A stretch of 64,000 nucleotides of DNA from Dipteris shenzhenensis (taxonomy: Eukaryota; Polypodiophyta; Polypodiopsida; Gleicheniales). A model generated the notes under the pieces. That model made no database searches. It was not told where the DNA came from and was given only the letters and a program-made list of their open reading frames with translations. The translations under genes and the position numbers were made by a program. Below, piece by piece: positions 20,261 to 32,949 of the stretch. The number at the start of each line of letters is the position of its first letter. Positions within the stretch are counted from its first letter, which is position 1. Location of the stretch: the NCBI GenBank assembly GCA_047967505.1, contig CM106540.1; one strand, 5' to 3'.

Positions 20261-22860
20261 CAAATTGTGGCAGAAGGAATGCTTTAGGAATCCGATGGGC
20301 TAGTGGCCTCTAGGTTAGGGCGGGGTTGGAGTCTCAGATCCATTTCAAACTCAAAGAAATCTTGTTTGAAATCCATTGCAAAGAAGAATGGAAGTTGAGT
20401 GACAAGGGAATCGGTGGATGAGGAAGACCAAGAGGACATAAACTTGCTGTTTGGATTGTAGTGGAAGGGGGTAGGAAACTGTCAAATTTATGGGCAAATT
20501 TTGCAAGAATTCTGGGGCAATAGCTATGATGACGACCCGCCAATGGGGTAAGCCTCCTAATATAGATTTCCTATCCCCCCGACCGGCAGGATATAGGTAC
20601 GGTGACGGTCGGTGTTGAAATTCAATGGCAATAGTCAGTGGGATGTGGCGAAGGCTATGATCGGTGTGGTACTCAATGACAACAAGTCGATGCGATTTGG
20701 AATGGTGACAAGCAGTGGTGTCTGTCTTTGGCATCGACCGGCGGGATGTGGGATCGTGAGATGGTCGATGGGGTACTTCATTGGCGATGGTCGGTGGCAT
20801 ATTGGGATTACGACGGTCAGTGAAATACCATTATGGCAACGAATGGCAAGGTACTGACTATGTAAAAGAGAAAAAGAAAGAAGGAGTGGTGTGTGGGGTG
20901 GGAAGAAAGCATGACTGAGCAGAGTGCACTTGTGTGGTGCAAACATGATGGTGAGGTCAACGTGCAAGATCATGAACACATATAAAACATGCAAGAATGG
21001 ACTCTAATCACTTGGTGCTGACCATGTGTGCACGTGCGGTGTGTTCAGTAGGGACTAAAGGGCTGTGGGTGTGTCAGGTGAGATGCCTATCATACTAACT
21101 CACCTAGACCTAGATGCGATGATTATGATGAATGCGGTGGAGGTGGGCACTGTACTGTGGCATAGCATGTAAGGAGCCATGTAGAGTATGTGTCCAGCTT
21201 GTTCTTTACCTTGGATGCCAAGGGCACATTTGTGTCAGACTTTGTTGTTGCTGCGGGGTCTGTCTTCTTGGGGGAAGCGAGCTTTTGTGAGTCTCTCTGT
21301 GGGACTGAACCTTGCTTCCATGGGTAGGACGGTGCCATTGGAGGGGGTACGTTTGCCATTACCTTTGAGTGTTCATCCCCAGAGAGAGGTTTTGTGTAAC
21401 TCTCCACAGGGTGGAATCAGCTCCTACGAAGTTTTTCAACTGGTTGTGGCAATACTTGTGTTAAGTCGGACCCACCCGTGGCATTAGTGCGTATTTGGTA
21501 CCTTGAGGCTGGTGTACTACATTCAATTCGTCGGTAGGTTCTTGTGGTGTTGTATCTCGGGAAGACACAGGTTCTTGTGGTGCTACCTTCGACATCTTCA
21601 GGGTTTGCACTATCAATTTTTGGACCCAAGCAACTTTCTTACCTTGGCCGCCCAAGCTAGTGGTGTTGATCAAATTGTTGGCAGTGTGTGGCAGTGGATG
21701 CGACGGGGGTGCAAGCGAGCAGTGCGCCTGTCTCCTGGTAGTGGACGGGTTTGGGGGAGGCTTTCTTGGGATGACCGGAGCTGTTGTTGCTACTTTACCA
21801 TTCTCTAGGCATCGGTTTCAATTGAAGTGACATTGGGCATAGAGGCGAGCTTTCTTCTCTTTTCGCATTGGGACCTTAAGTGGGTGCTAGTGGACCTACA
21901 AGCACAATGTAGCCGGAGCCCATGCCACTTGTAGGTGATGACGCTCTACCATCCCCGCCAATTTCTCCCCCTGAAGATGTTCATTGGTGCCCGAACTTAC
22001 AGTCCTTCTAGGAGCTATTAGATAGCGTGCTCATGTACCATTGGAAACGACAGCTCGAGTGCTCACACCTCCACCTCTATGAAATTCTTCAGGTGCAATT
22101 CATTGAACAGTGATTTGGCGACTGGCGGTGCGTGCATCCCAAGCACATGAGAGGAGGATACAACCTCACCCCCGATGCCCCAGTCCTCGTGACTGGTGTC
22201 GATGCTGGTCTACAGCCAAATTGGTGGCTCCCTTATTAAAACTGGAGAAATTTTGGCACTACTACCGGAGCATGCCCATCGATTGTCGAGTCCACCCACT
22301 CTACATGCCCATGGAATGGCAATGGACTTGGGCTACATTTCAAGACCTCCAGCAGCAAGAGCCAAATGTGTTGTACAATTTTCCCAAGTACAACTTTCCC
22401 AAAGAAATGATGCAGAAGGGATTTTGCTTTTGCCTCCACTCATTCAACAACACATACGGTTGAGTGCCAAATCCTGCCATCATCATCGCCGTCCATTTCA
22501 ACCGCCTCCTCGTCTTACTCCTCCGTGATCTTCCTGCCCATAGCTGCCCTATCGACGATCGCATCCACAATCTAAACAACCTGATTGTCCTCAACCCCCA
22601 ACCCAGTTCTAGGACCTCCACATTTGCAATCTCCACGGGCATCACCTCCGCACTTACGAGGATATGCATGCCACACATTTTTGGAAGTACCGCACATACC
22701 TCACTCACCTCACGTCATGACAGTTGAACCGCTACACCATCCTACAGTCAGTCCTCACCACCAACCTCCTCCAGTGTGGCTGATGGATCAGCAACAGGAA
22801 AGGGGGCATGTTAACATCGCCAGAGTACAGTCGCTGAATCGAATGCAGGGTAATCAATGA
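20261..22860. other. GC-richer region without a recognised gene
   Basis: Many overlapping open frames on both strands reflect low stop density and not domains. A minus-strand Pro/Thr/Gln-rich series (21673-21123) could be a low-complexity extension of the ORF at 19715-20260. Between about 20590 and 20850 GGTCGGTG-like words recur every 60-80 bases, a degenerate tandem repeat. Confidence 0.4.
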
Positions 22861-23781
22861 GTAAAGGTGACCACGTCGAATGATCTATCTCAACGGACAA
22901 GGTCAAGGGAGTTTGATCCCCAAATACACCAAGGTCAAATTTGTGCTTATGAAAGAGAATTTGTGGGACTTGGTCAAGATAGGGAATCAATCATCTCAAG
23001 AAGGTGAACCCACTACAACCAAAGGTAAAGGGAAGGCAAGTGACTCTTCTTTAACTACACCTGTAGATGCTAAAAGGATAGAGAAAGCTTACGCAATAAT
23101 TGCATTAGGTTTGGAGATGATTATGTGCATCATATTTCAGATTTGGAATCCCCTTTTGAGGCCTAGCATAAGTTAGATGTATTATTTGGTGCTAGCTCTC
23201 ATACTTCTAAGTTGTGTTTGAAAATTAAGTTCTTTGAACTTAAGATGGATGGAGACAATGTTGCAGCTCATGTTAGTACTTTGAGGAGTCTTATGACACA
23301 ATTGGCCTCAATCAACTCTCCAGTTACTGAAGATGATGCTATGGCTGTGCTCTTGAAGATTATGCCTCAAGACTATGATAATGTTGTGACTACTTTGAAG
23401 AATCTTCCCCAACTTACACCGGAGGGCATCATCAGTGCTTTATAAGAGGAGGAGAGAAAGAACACTCCAAGAATGGGTAAAGTGCACACAAAAGCACTTG
23501 TAGTAAAGTTTTCATCAAAGAGCAAGTACAAGGCATGCAACCGTTGTGGAAAGACCAATCATCTTGAAAACGATTGCTACAGGATCCATTCTTGCACTTA
23601 TTGTGGTGGCTAGAACAATCACATTCTGGATCCTTGCACTTATTGTGGTGGCAAGAACAATCATTCAGAGAAGTTTTGCAATGAGAAGAAGAAAAACATG
23701 ACAAATTTGGTTGAAGAGAGAACTCCATCAACAAATGAAGAATCAAACTTTGTGGTAGAAGATAAAGACTATGCTTTTTGA
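22861..23781 (+). pseudogene. copia gag (UBN2 type) with duplicated zinc knuckle
   Basis: The plus strand gives KVKFVLMKENLWDLVK, later LKMDGDNVAAHVSTLRSLMT and LLKIMPQDYDNVVTTLKNLP, all typical of copia gag. Next comes the zinc knuckle CNRCGKTNHLENDCYR (CX2CX4HX4C, 23536-23577). It is followed by two tandem copies of a second Cys-rich motif, CTYCGG.NNH, at 23593 and 23632; the first contains an in-frame TAG. A TAA after the UBN2 part and another stop near 23180 break the frame. No protease or polymerase follows, so this is a gag-only remnant or a truncated copy. Confidence 0.85.
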
Positions 23782-24699
23782 GCACTTTATCTTTTAAACT
23801 TTATTTTTCATCACTTGGTCAATTTTTGAGGTTCTCTGCCTGGAGTAGTACTCCAAAAAGAATGTTATGTGTTTTGTCTTTTTTGTAAATCACCTCTGGT
23901 CACCATATGATGTAGGCCATGTGATATGTGTTTGGTCTATCCCATTGCAAGGAAGGGGTAGACTTTTTCTCCCTTCTCTGCATGTTCATAACTCCCTACA
24001 TTTTCCACAAGGTCACATCCTTTCTCTGTTGCATCTACTTTTTCTTTCTTGTATTACTAATATTATTCAAAGAAGTAAATTTAAAAAATAAACACTAATA
24101 TATAGAAAATAATAAATTAAAATAATTTAATTTCATTGAAATATTTTAGAAATAAAAATAATGAAATAAAATAATATCCTTGTGAAAAAGTTAGGAATAA
24201 AACAAAATGCAAATCATAAACTAATTGAAGAACCAGTGAATCATAAACTGAGTATTATGCCCAAAATGATGAACTAATTATGGAATTAGTGAATGATGTA
24301 AATAGAAATAATCTTCTCTCAAAAATTTTAATTAATTAATAAATAATAATAATAACATGTTTCAAAGAAAATGAGTTTCATATTAGGCACGAGGAGGCTT
24401 ATTGCTCATAATTATTAATAGATAAAATGACAACTTTGACTGCATTCATGGTTGCATGAATGAAGTTATGAGGAGGTTCATTGCTTAGAATTATTAATAG
24501 ATAAAATGAGAACATTGAAATTTTTCATGGTTACTTGTGCCTAATTGACATTCTTTAAGACTACCTAGTCTTTGCACAACATCATCACTCATAGCTAGAG
24601 TATGAGTTCTATAAAGTGACTCCCATGGTATACAATCTAATAATAAATAATCTTATTATTTTCTTTAATGGAATCATATTAGGAGAAAGAAGCATGATC
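23782..24699. other. AT-rich stretch, no gene seen
   Basis: Possible LTR or untranslated sequence of the preceding gag element up to about 24060, then A/T-rich sequence. GAGGAGGTT/CATTGCTTA-like segments recur near 24390 and 24472. No domain was found. Confidence 0.4.
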
Positions 24700-25200
24700 T
24701 TATTTGCCTTTATGATCTTAAACATATCTAATCATTTGCTTATGTTGGATGAGGAATTCCTTTATCGTGATCTCAATTACCAAATTGATGAACTGAATTC
24801 CTTGGTGCGACATGGTTTCAATGGGGCATCCAAGTTTGCAATTGATATTCTCATACAACAACCTTGTTGTACCTCGGGTTATGTTATCCCCGCAAGGCTT
24901 TTGTTTCAACCCATTTGGTGACATAATTGATCACCACCATGATGTATTTGTTTCTTTCAATGGATGAATGAAATCAAATCCCTACTTTTGGAAGGGTTAC
25001 CATGGATAGGTTGGCCATAATGGTATTTGATCTTGAAGGTGGGCCCCCTAACCCATTGGCATGCATCACATCTCTTGCAATATTTTGCAACATCTACATA
25101 GATGATACTCCACCATAGTCATGTACTTAGAATTTTCTAATTGTGACTTTAGTGGAAAAATAACCACCGACCACACCTCAATGTGCTTCATCCTTGATGA
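24700..25200 (-). pseudogene. gypsy integrase remnant
   Basis: The minus strand includes KYCKRCDACQW (end of the H2C2 zinc-binding module), NKYIMVV, a TKWVETKAL-like core and LLYENINCKLGCPIETMSHQ followed by GIQFINLVIEI. These are gypsy integrase landmarks. The second catalytic Asp position reads SHQG where SDQG is expected. The frame is broken in several places, so it is a fossil fragment. Confidence 0.75.
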
Positions 25201-25979
25201 CTTCTCTTTTATGTGGAAAGACACATTGTCAAAGGATAATATCTCCCCCTTTTCTATACAAGTAGCTGCCTATCATCGTGTACTTCTAGGATTTTGGTGC
25301 AATCCATTATTATTCATCTCTGTGCTTGCATCTTTAAGAAATGTTGCCATGGAGAGATATTGCATGATTTTGTTATGCTTATCTTCATACATTAACACAA
25401 CAAAGAATCTTGCTTTTGAAAAACCACAATCTATCCCTCAGTGGCTTTCTTGTCCTTGGAATTATTCCATAACTTGGCATGGTTTGAGAATTCCATCAAG
25501 GTGAATTCAATGTGATGTTCTATAGAAGAATATCTCACTTTCAGAACATTACATAAGAATTAATGTTGGTGCCTTGGTATTGTTATATTCCAACATTTTT
25601 TTGAATCATAAGCCCAAGTTTGTAAGAGGTTGGGGAGGTCCCTTCATCAATGCTAAGGTGATTCCAATTAGTCATTTCTATGTAGATACATTGGAAGGAA
25701 ATTTATCTTAACACACTAGTCAATGGATACCAGGTGAAAAAGTATCATACCTAATAGGGGGACCCATCCCAAAAAAAAAAAGAGAACCCATGATTATGTT
25801 AATGATGGAAGATGTTTTAGGTGATTGTTAAGCCATGCAAATGTGTAGAACAAGGGGTGTAGGAAGGCACTTACAATGCTTAATTATCTCTAAGTCGCGG
25901 TGATTCATACTTGCAAATGGTGAAATTTGTATGAGAAGGTTTGAAGACCTTGTAGGATGTTTCTCAAATTAATGATGCA
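25201..25979. other. degraded repeat sequence, no clear gene
   Basis: The minus-strand frames upstream of the integrase remnant (25500-25200) include KARFFVVLMYED and MATFLKDASTEM but match nothing I can name. A run of ten or more A residues occurs near 25770. Confidence 0.35.
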
Positions 25980-28900
25980 CCATGGATATTGGCACCGAAG
26001 GAACATCTAATGTTTCAAGGAAAAAAAAAGGGACCCCCATCAAAGGTCATCTTTTAACTACTGTCAAGGTGAGAGCCATCGCGGTGGTTGGCACAAATTT
26101 TGAATAATTCAAGGTAAAAGTACTGACCTGCATGGTAATGAACGATTAGAGGTGGTGGCATCTAAGATTCCCAGCCATGTCTGTGGTGGTAGCTAAGACC
26201 CACCGGGCTGGTAGTCATCCAAATAAATTTGTCACCTCTTGATGTCTTGTCATGTCTCCTTATATAAGAAGAGCAAATTGATGAGAGCTTTACAATAAAA
26301 AAATACAACAACATGAGCATTCATTGTATGCCAAAAGTAGAGAAAGGAGGTTTCTCAAATAACACAAATGAAAGAGGTCAATCTAATTCAAAGCTAGCAC
26401 GTGAGAAAGCTTCAAATGGTGGTAATAGTAGGCCTGGGTAGTGATGAAAAGAAAGGGAATTGCAATGGTTGTGGAAAGCTTGGGCATTATGCCAATGAAT
26501 TTTACAAAAAAAACTAGTGTAAAGGTAAAGATAAGAGTAAGCCCAACTATGCAAGGGAGAACTAGGAAAGTAGGAAACCTTGAAACCCAATGATAAACTT
26601 TTTAAGCTATTGATTTGGTGTCATGTACTGAATATAGGTGTGTGGGTTCAGCCACATGATATTAAATAATTATTGGTCACCTAGTTGAGAACTATTCATG
26701 ATGGGGAGGACATTGAGTAATTGCAGATGAAACTCTGGCTGTCAAAGGTATTAGAGCATTATGAATAATAACACCCAATGTTGAGATCAAATCTATTAGC
26801 AATATATAATACAACATATAATCTATTGTTTATTAGATCTATTTACAGAGTTTAATGTATAAATATGGAGTTTTATAAAGAGAAGATCCTTTTTAAAGAC
26901 TTTGAAAAAAGAGTCTAAGAATAATGTCAATGGTAACAGGGCTCTAAGTAGCACTCTATATGTTGAGAATAATGTAGTATGTACTAGCATCAATGACAGT
27001 GATCATGGAGGGCTTCGACATCATAGATTTGGACATATAAGCATTGAAATTACTTTTCATTGTGAAAGATCATAGTTTGATGAAGGTATTACTAATGTGA
27101 AAGATTTTGATACAATTTATGAAGGGCAATGAAAGGTAAATAGCACTGTATCAAGTTTTCCTCGAGATGGTGCAAGAAGAGAAATGGAAGTGCTTGAGCT
27201 TGTGCATGTTGATGTTTGTAAAAAAGGGGAGTGCACTAATTTCTCACATTCATCGATGATTTTAGCAAAGTAGCTCAAATTTAATTTTATTGAACAAATC
27301 TAAAGTGCTTACCAAGTTCAAGGAACGGAAGTAAGACAAACTAATAAGCGAGTGGAAACACTCAGATTTGATGATGGTGGCTCATAAAACTATAAAAGCT
27401 ACTATAGAAGAAAAGGCATCTAGAGTCATATCTATGTTCACCATAGTCCTTAGCAAAGTGGAAGTTGTTGAGAAACCATTAGATAGTTGAAATGGCATGG
27501 TTTATGCTTCAAACAAAGAAGACTTCCAAGTCATGTTGGGCAGAGACATCTAATCAGTTAGTGTACATATTGAATGAATGTCCCACGGGCCACAAGGCAT
27601 GAAATGGTTGGACATCTACATAAGTATCTATGAAAAGGGAAATTAAATTTTCACATTTTAGAGTTATTGTTTGCATGATACATGATCATTTTCATGATGA
27701 AAAATAAAGAAATGGAATACAAGTGTCAAACCCTTTATTGGATTTAATTAATATGCTAAAGCTTTACTAGTTGTACAATGAAGAAACCTAAAAAATAGAG
27801 ATAATTCAAGATGTTAAGTTTGATGGAGTTATATGATGTACTATGGCACACCTACAATGATAATTAAGAAATCATGGTTGAGTACAAATTTCATGCCTCT
27901 CAGCCTAAAGGTTTAAAGGAGGACAAGTAGGAAACATTGAGGACTTAGAAAACTTTTAAAAAAAATGTGGGGAGCTAGATGGCTCTCACTAGCATTGAAT
28001 GATATGAGTATAGATTATATGCCTAGATCTAGTGTGGGGAATGACATCAAAAGGTTCATAAAATAAAAAGAAAATAATTAAAAATTTACAAGATAACCTT
28101 ACATTGATGGCACAAGTTCTAGAAACTTCAAAGGGGCTTTAAGGCAAAAGGAATGGATAGATGTAAGGGAGTGTAATCAAACCATGAAAAATGATACATG
28201 GATATAGTGGATTTGCGACAAGGAAGAAAACCCATCACTTGCATATGGATACAAGATGGTAAAGTTCAAGCCACACCGAGTACAAGGCTAAATTGGTTAC
28301 AAAAGGGTGTTAGCCAATAAGAAGGCATTGATTATTGGGAGACATTTGCTCTTATTAATGAATGGACAATCATAAGGACTATAACTGCATTTGTCATCAT
28401 TATGGGTGGAAACCACATCATACGCATATCAAGTCAACATACCTTTATGGTGTCCTAGAAGAGCGAGTCTACATGGCACAATTAGAAGGTCTCAAGAAAA
28501 AAGGAAAGATCATCTTGTTTATAAACTCAAGAAATCACTTTAAGGTCTTAAACAAGCACCAAGAGCTTGTATCCATGAATTGATGAACACCTTCAACAAA
28601 AAGCTCTTGTTAAAAGCGATGTGGATGGCATTACAAGCAATGAGGTCTTCAGCAGATGAAATCAACTATGACATGACATAATCATTTGACATGTCCGATT
28701 TCGTGTTGATGCATTATTTCTTGGCATAGAGGTGTAGCAAACGTGTGGAAGCATTCTCTTATCATAAATAATATACAATGAAACTTTTGAAAATGTTCAA
28801 CATGCGAAATGGCAAACCCAGGGAGACTCCTATGGAAACCAATTCAAGATTGTTGCTTGAGTGAAATTGGTTATCTTGACATTGCATATGTAATCGGATT

Positions 28901-29496
28901 AGCAAGTCAATTTGTGCATGAACCAAGGATATCAGTTGAGAGCTATCAAGTGAATCTTGTGGTACGTTAAGGGTTTAATATGGTATTCATTGGAGGATAG
29001 TAAATACCAAGGATGGCAAAATCTTATTACATGGATATTCACATTTATATTTGGTCTTTTAATGTAGACTACAAACGTCAACAATGAGTTAGCATCTCTC
29101 TTTGGGCACATCAATGATTCTTGATGTAGTAATAGACAATCAATTGTGTTTTAAGTGGCCACGGAATCTAGATATAGGGTGCTTTACAATGGCTAAGTTT
29201 GTCTATTTATGATGGTTGTTGGAAAAGTCAGGTCCATGACCCTATAATCATTTCTTGCTATAAAAAGAAGTAAAAGAGCTATATGAGTGTCTCCAAGAAT
29301 TTTGTGTATCATGCTTGAACAAAATACATGGACTCATTACCAAGTTGTTCAAGAACATACTTAGAAGGAGGCAACTGACGTGAGTTGAGAGGACTAGACT
29401 GCCAATATCTTCACAAATGCTCTAGGAAAAGACAAGTTTCAGTACTTTATATCTATGCTAGGCATGGTTCTATCCCAATTTAGCATTCAAAGGGAG
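25980..29496 (+). pseudogene. worn copia gag-pol, plus strand
   Basis: Domain traces appear in copia order. There is a zinc knuckle CNGCGKLGHYANEFYK at 26461-26508, where the last Cys is Phe. Polymerase traces follow around 28200-28400: GIDYWETFALINEWTIIRTI, matching the copia RT start. Then come YVKGLIWYSLED near 28960 and finally TANIFTNALGKDKFQYF near 29408-29450, the usual end of the copia RNase H. It ends at AAAGGGAG followed by TGTAAG, a polypurine tract and LTR start at 29497. Stops are frequent, so the copy is old. Confidence 0.8.
29488..29496 (+). promoter_or_regulatory. copia polypurine tract and 3' LTR start
   Basis: CAAAGGGAG is followed by TGTAAGAAATG at 29497, just after the end of the copia coding region. 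The far end of this LTR was not found. Confidence 0.55.
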
Positions 29497-29804
29497 TGTA
29501 AGAAATGAATGCTTGTTGGTTTGTAGGGTATGTGTGTACATCCTTATCTTATGGGTCTTAGTGCATTGGAGGAAATAGGACAGAAATGGGAGAAAGTGGT
29601 CCCATTCATATTCAGATGTATTTTGACCATATTCCCATTCGACCATGTACTAATTGTCAAAAGAACTAGGATGGTTTAGATGGGATGGGACGCATGACAT
29701 CATTTCATGTGTTTAGGAGATGGGACAAGGATACATGTGTCATCATTCCATGCTTTCCAATTCCTAAAAAAGGGAATCCCATTTTGGTTCACAAGGCCTT
29801 GAGG

Positions 29805-30006
29805 CCATGGTCGAGGATGGAAGAAAAAGTGGCTATTTCCATCGTAAACTTATTCTAGATCACTTGGTCTAGGATGGGAGTGACGATGACAAAGGGTGTT
29901 TTTTTGGTAATAGAGATATAATTCCAAAATCATTTTATAAATGGCCACATGGTTGCCATATGATGTCCAAACTTTCCCTCCTTAAGAACTCTGAGCCATG
30001 TGATAG

Positions 30007-30057
<51 letters not shown>

Positions 30058-30141
30058 CATTGTCTAGGATGGAAGAAACAGTGGATTTCCATCCTAAACC
30101 TGTCCAAGATCAATTGGTCTAGGATGGGAGTAATGATGATG
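29805..30141 (+). repeat. 85-bp direct repeat flanking a (TC)n microsatellite
   Basis: 29805-29890 and 30057-30141 are near-identical, sharing GGATGGAAGAAA, TTTCCATC, TAAAC and TTGGTCTAGGATGGGAGT. Between them lies unique sequence and a pure TC run at about 30009-30053. Confidence 0.8.
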
Positions 30142-31250
30142 AATAGATTTCCGTCCTAAACCATCCTGTTAAGGCCCTAAGTGTGTGCACATGCATAAGG
30201 TTAGTTTTTAATTTTTTTAAAATAATAAACACACCCACCCAACACTCACGCACCCGTGATCCTATCAAGGGGCACCCCGCCTTGGACCGGTAGGCAATGG
30301 GTCCACAGCTGTGGCACTCACACACACACCACAAACACACCCAACCACAAGCTAGGACTCCATGCCCCAACTACCAAGACTTGAACGTATGACCTGAGGG
30401 TCTCTCTCTTTCTCTCATTGGATGTAAGGGATCACTATTAGTTGACAGTCAGATCGTGAAGGATCTAGTGTGGACTTCCTTACAATTATCTCTTGCTAGA
30501 ATATGGGAGAACCTTGGTCTTGTCTCTTGGGCATTTTCTTGATAGGTTCCTTCCTCTCAGCTACGAATCCATCTTCATCGTTCTGATCCAGTTCTCCCAT
30601 CACTGTCCCTCCCTCAACATCCTTTACGATCCATCCCGCTCCGATTTATAACTTTGGGAGCAGAAGCGTAGAGCTCGTTTGAAAGAAGGAGGTGGGGAGT
30701 GATCTCAGTTTATTCTGCAAGATTTGGGCTTTTCACTAAACGGTACTGCCTGTCTGTTGCTAGCCGTTCCCGTGGATGTATGTAGCTTGCGTCGGGGGAA
30801 CACACACTTCTGCCATGAACGCCTAGTTTATGAGCTGTTGTAGCATTTATAATTCGGTAATGTTTATCGTGATGCGGTCACATTCCATTGGATCTATGTT
30901 TCTCCCCTCTTTATAATTTACTTTAGAGCTCTTTTCTGCATGGACAACATATGTGGTGTCATTGCGTGCATTGTGGGTGGTTCTATAGGTTAAGGAAATG
31001 TTGGCATATGCAATCACTATCTAGTGGGTTAATGATAAAGTCTGCCAGGCTGATCTGGCTACAAATGCATAGTTTATTTGCATTTACTTGCAATACTTTT
31101 TGGGATAATGTGTGGGTAAGGTATGGTCTGGAGACTTGCAAGTGGACTTGTGCGAAGTCAAGACGGCATGCATTTTGCTGTGTCTGATGTTTACAGTGTG
31201 ATAAGCAAGGCTTTTGTGAGGTCTGCTCCCTTTATGGATTTGAACAAACA
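30142..31250. other. no gene recognised
   Basis: Mixed-composition sequence with short open frames only, including C-rich ACAC stretches near 30230-30340. No domain, RNA gene or LTR edge was seen. Confidence 0.4.
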
Positions 31251-31260
31251 ACTGATACCA

Positions 31261-31288
31261 CATCTCTCTCTCTCTCTCTCTCTCTCCC
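31261..31288. repeat. (TC)n microsatellite
   Basis: An uninterrupted TC run of about 13 units ends in CCCCCC. Confidence 0.85.
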
Positions 31289-31359
31289 CCCTAGTGCAGA
31301 CTGCAGTTTTGAATTCATGATAGTCAGCCACAAGGTAAAATCGAATGTATTCTCATACT

Positions 31360-31445
31360 AGGAGGTCACTGGGTGGGTTGGCGGGGTGGTTCTAAGTCTT
31401 AAAAACATGTAGGTGGGTGGGGTGGTTCTAAGTCTAAAAAACACG
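31360..31445. repeat. short tandem duplication
   Basis: GGTGGTTCTAAGTCT and the following A-rich bases occur twice, about 40 bases apart, with GGTGGG before each. Confidence 0.65.
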
Positions 31446-31899
31446 CAGTTTTATGCATACAGCATCTAAGTGTATAAGAGATGGAAAGGATAGATTTCAA
31501 GAAGGGGTAAAGATAGCTGAGAGCCAGATAAATTGAAAGGAAGTAGGGAGAGAGTAGGTAGAGTAGTTTTCACATAAAACAGATTATGCGATGAGTGGAA
31601 GGTGGACTCATATAGTTTCCTTGACTAAACCCTTTCAGCCCCCTCTATGCCCAAACAATTCCTAGCCAAATTAGCCCTAAACCCTAAATTCAAATCAAAA
31701 TTTGTCTTTAAAATTTCAAACGACGATTGGGCTCTAGAGCTCCCTGCTGCAAAAAGAGCTTACTGCATCCTGCATGCGACCTGGTCAAAAGGAAAAGTGA
31801 TACAGTTATGAATGCTGATCACTCGTAACAGGCTCCACTAAGAAGCTGCACAATCACCTAGACTTTGGATGCACTTCTTATATTTGCACATCCACTCTG

Positions 31900-32524
31900 T
31901 GCCTTGCTGTCAGTCCCCCTACATTGGAAGTTGTTCCGTATGGTCCCAAGGCAGCTTCAATGAGCTGTCTCTGCATTGCATCTTGCTGGCTTGAATGAGT
32001 GAAAACAACCGCATGTCATTCTGATCATGGCCGCTACATCTGGCTTAGTGCATTTCCTTTCTTCCAGAATTTTATAGGGATCTTGAGTTTGCACATGTGA
32101 GGCATTATAGGGCTTCAACCCTAGGATTTCTCCTCTCCTCCACAAGGCCTTTGAAACCAGCCCATGTGCAGGGTTTGTGTGATAAATGCCCTATCTTTCT
32201 TCGCCAAGTGTAGACATAGACTTCCCTGGTTTCCCCTTGATTGTCAACTTGTTTGTGAGAGGAATTTACCAAGAATAGGTCATGCAAAGGAGAGAGAAAA
32301 TAGAAAGTAGGTCTATATAAACACAGTCCAATCAGGCTCAAAATGAATTAGTAGAGATCTATGTCACAGTAACATTACTGATTTTGATAGATGCCTAGCT
32401 GAGATCTTATCAATCTAGAACTATATGTAATGCCTATTCAAGTAACCCAATCACTTATCTATTCCTGCTATCACCCGTGTCTCCCTACGTTCTACGTTGT
32501 GTATGCATTCTCTAAACTCAAACA
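31900..32524 (+). repeat. gypsy 5' LTR (left boundary unknown)
   Basis: The right edge is fixed by the primer-binding site: AAACTCAAACA is followed by TGGTATCAGAGC. A TATA box TATATAA lies at 32314-32320 on the plus strand, which suits a U3/R border. I could not locate the left TG edge, and the start given is a rough guess. Confidence 0.5.
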
Positions 32525-32536
32525 TGGTATCAGAGC
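32525..32536 (+). promoter_or_regulatory. primer-binding site, initiator-Met tRNA type
   Basis: TGGTATCAGAGC follows the LTR end directly and opens the plus-strand gypsy fragment at 32537-34863. Confidence 0.85.
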
Positions 32537-32949
32537 GATGTTCCAATTCTGGTCCTGATGTTGAAAACAAACAATCCCCCATGAACATTATCCTGTTCTC
32601 ATCAACGTGGAATAACTCAAATGCAAGGCTTCATTGCCAATATAGAAAATAGATTGTCAATGATCTTTTAGCGAATCAAATGGCCTCTCTGTCAATGATT
32701 CATTGATCCTACTAGTTCGAAAAAATTGTTTGGCCACAAAACTTATACTGAGAGACAATGCTTCTCTAGCACAAACAGATGTTAGCCACTATGCAGGCTA
32801 GTTCGAGTGTGGCAGCAATCACCGCCACGACTTCGTTATGGACAAAAGTAACTCTGTTCACTTTCTCCACACCAAATTTTTTGAAGTATCATGATAAGTG
32901 CGACCACTCATCTATCCTTTAGTTTATTCATCAATTCATTGCTCGTTTT

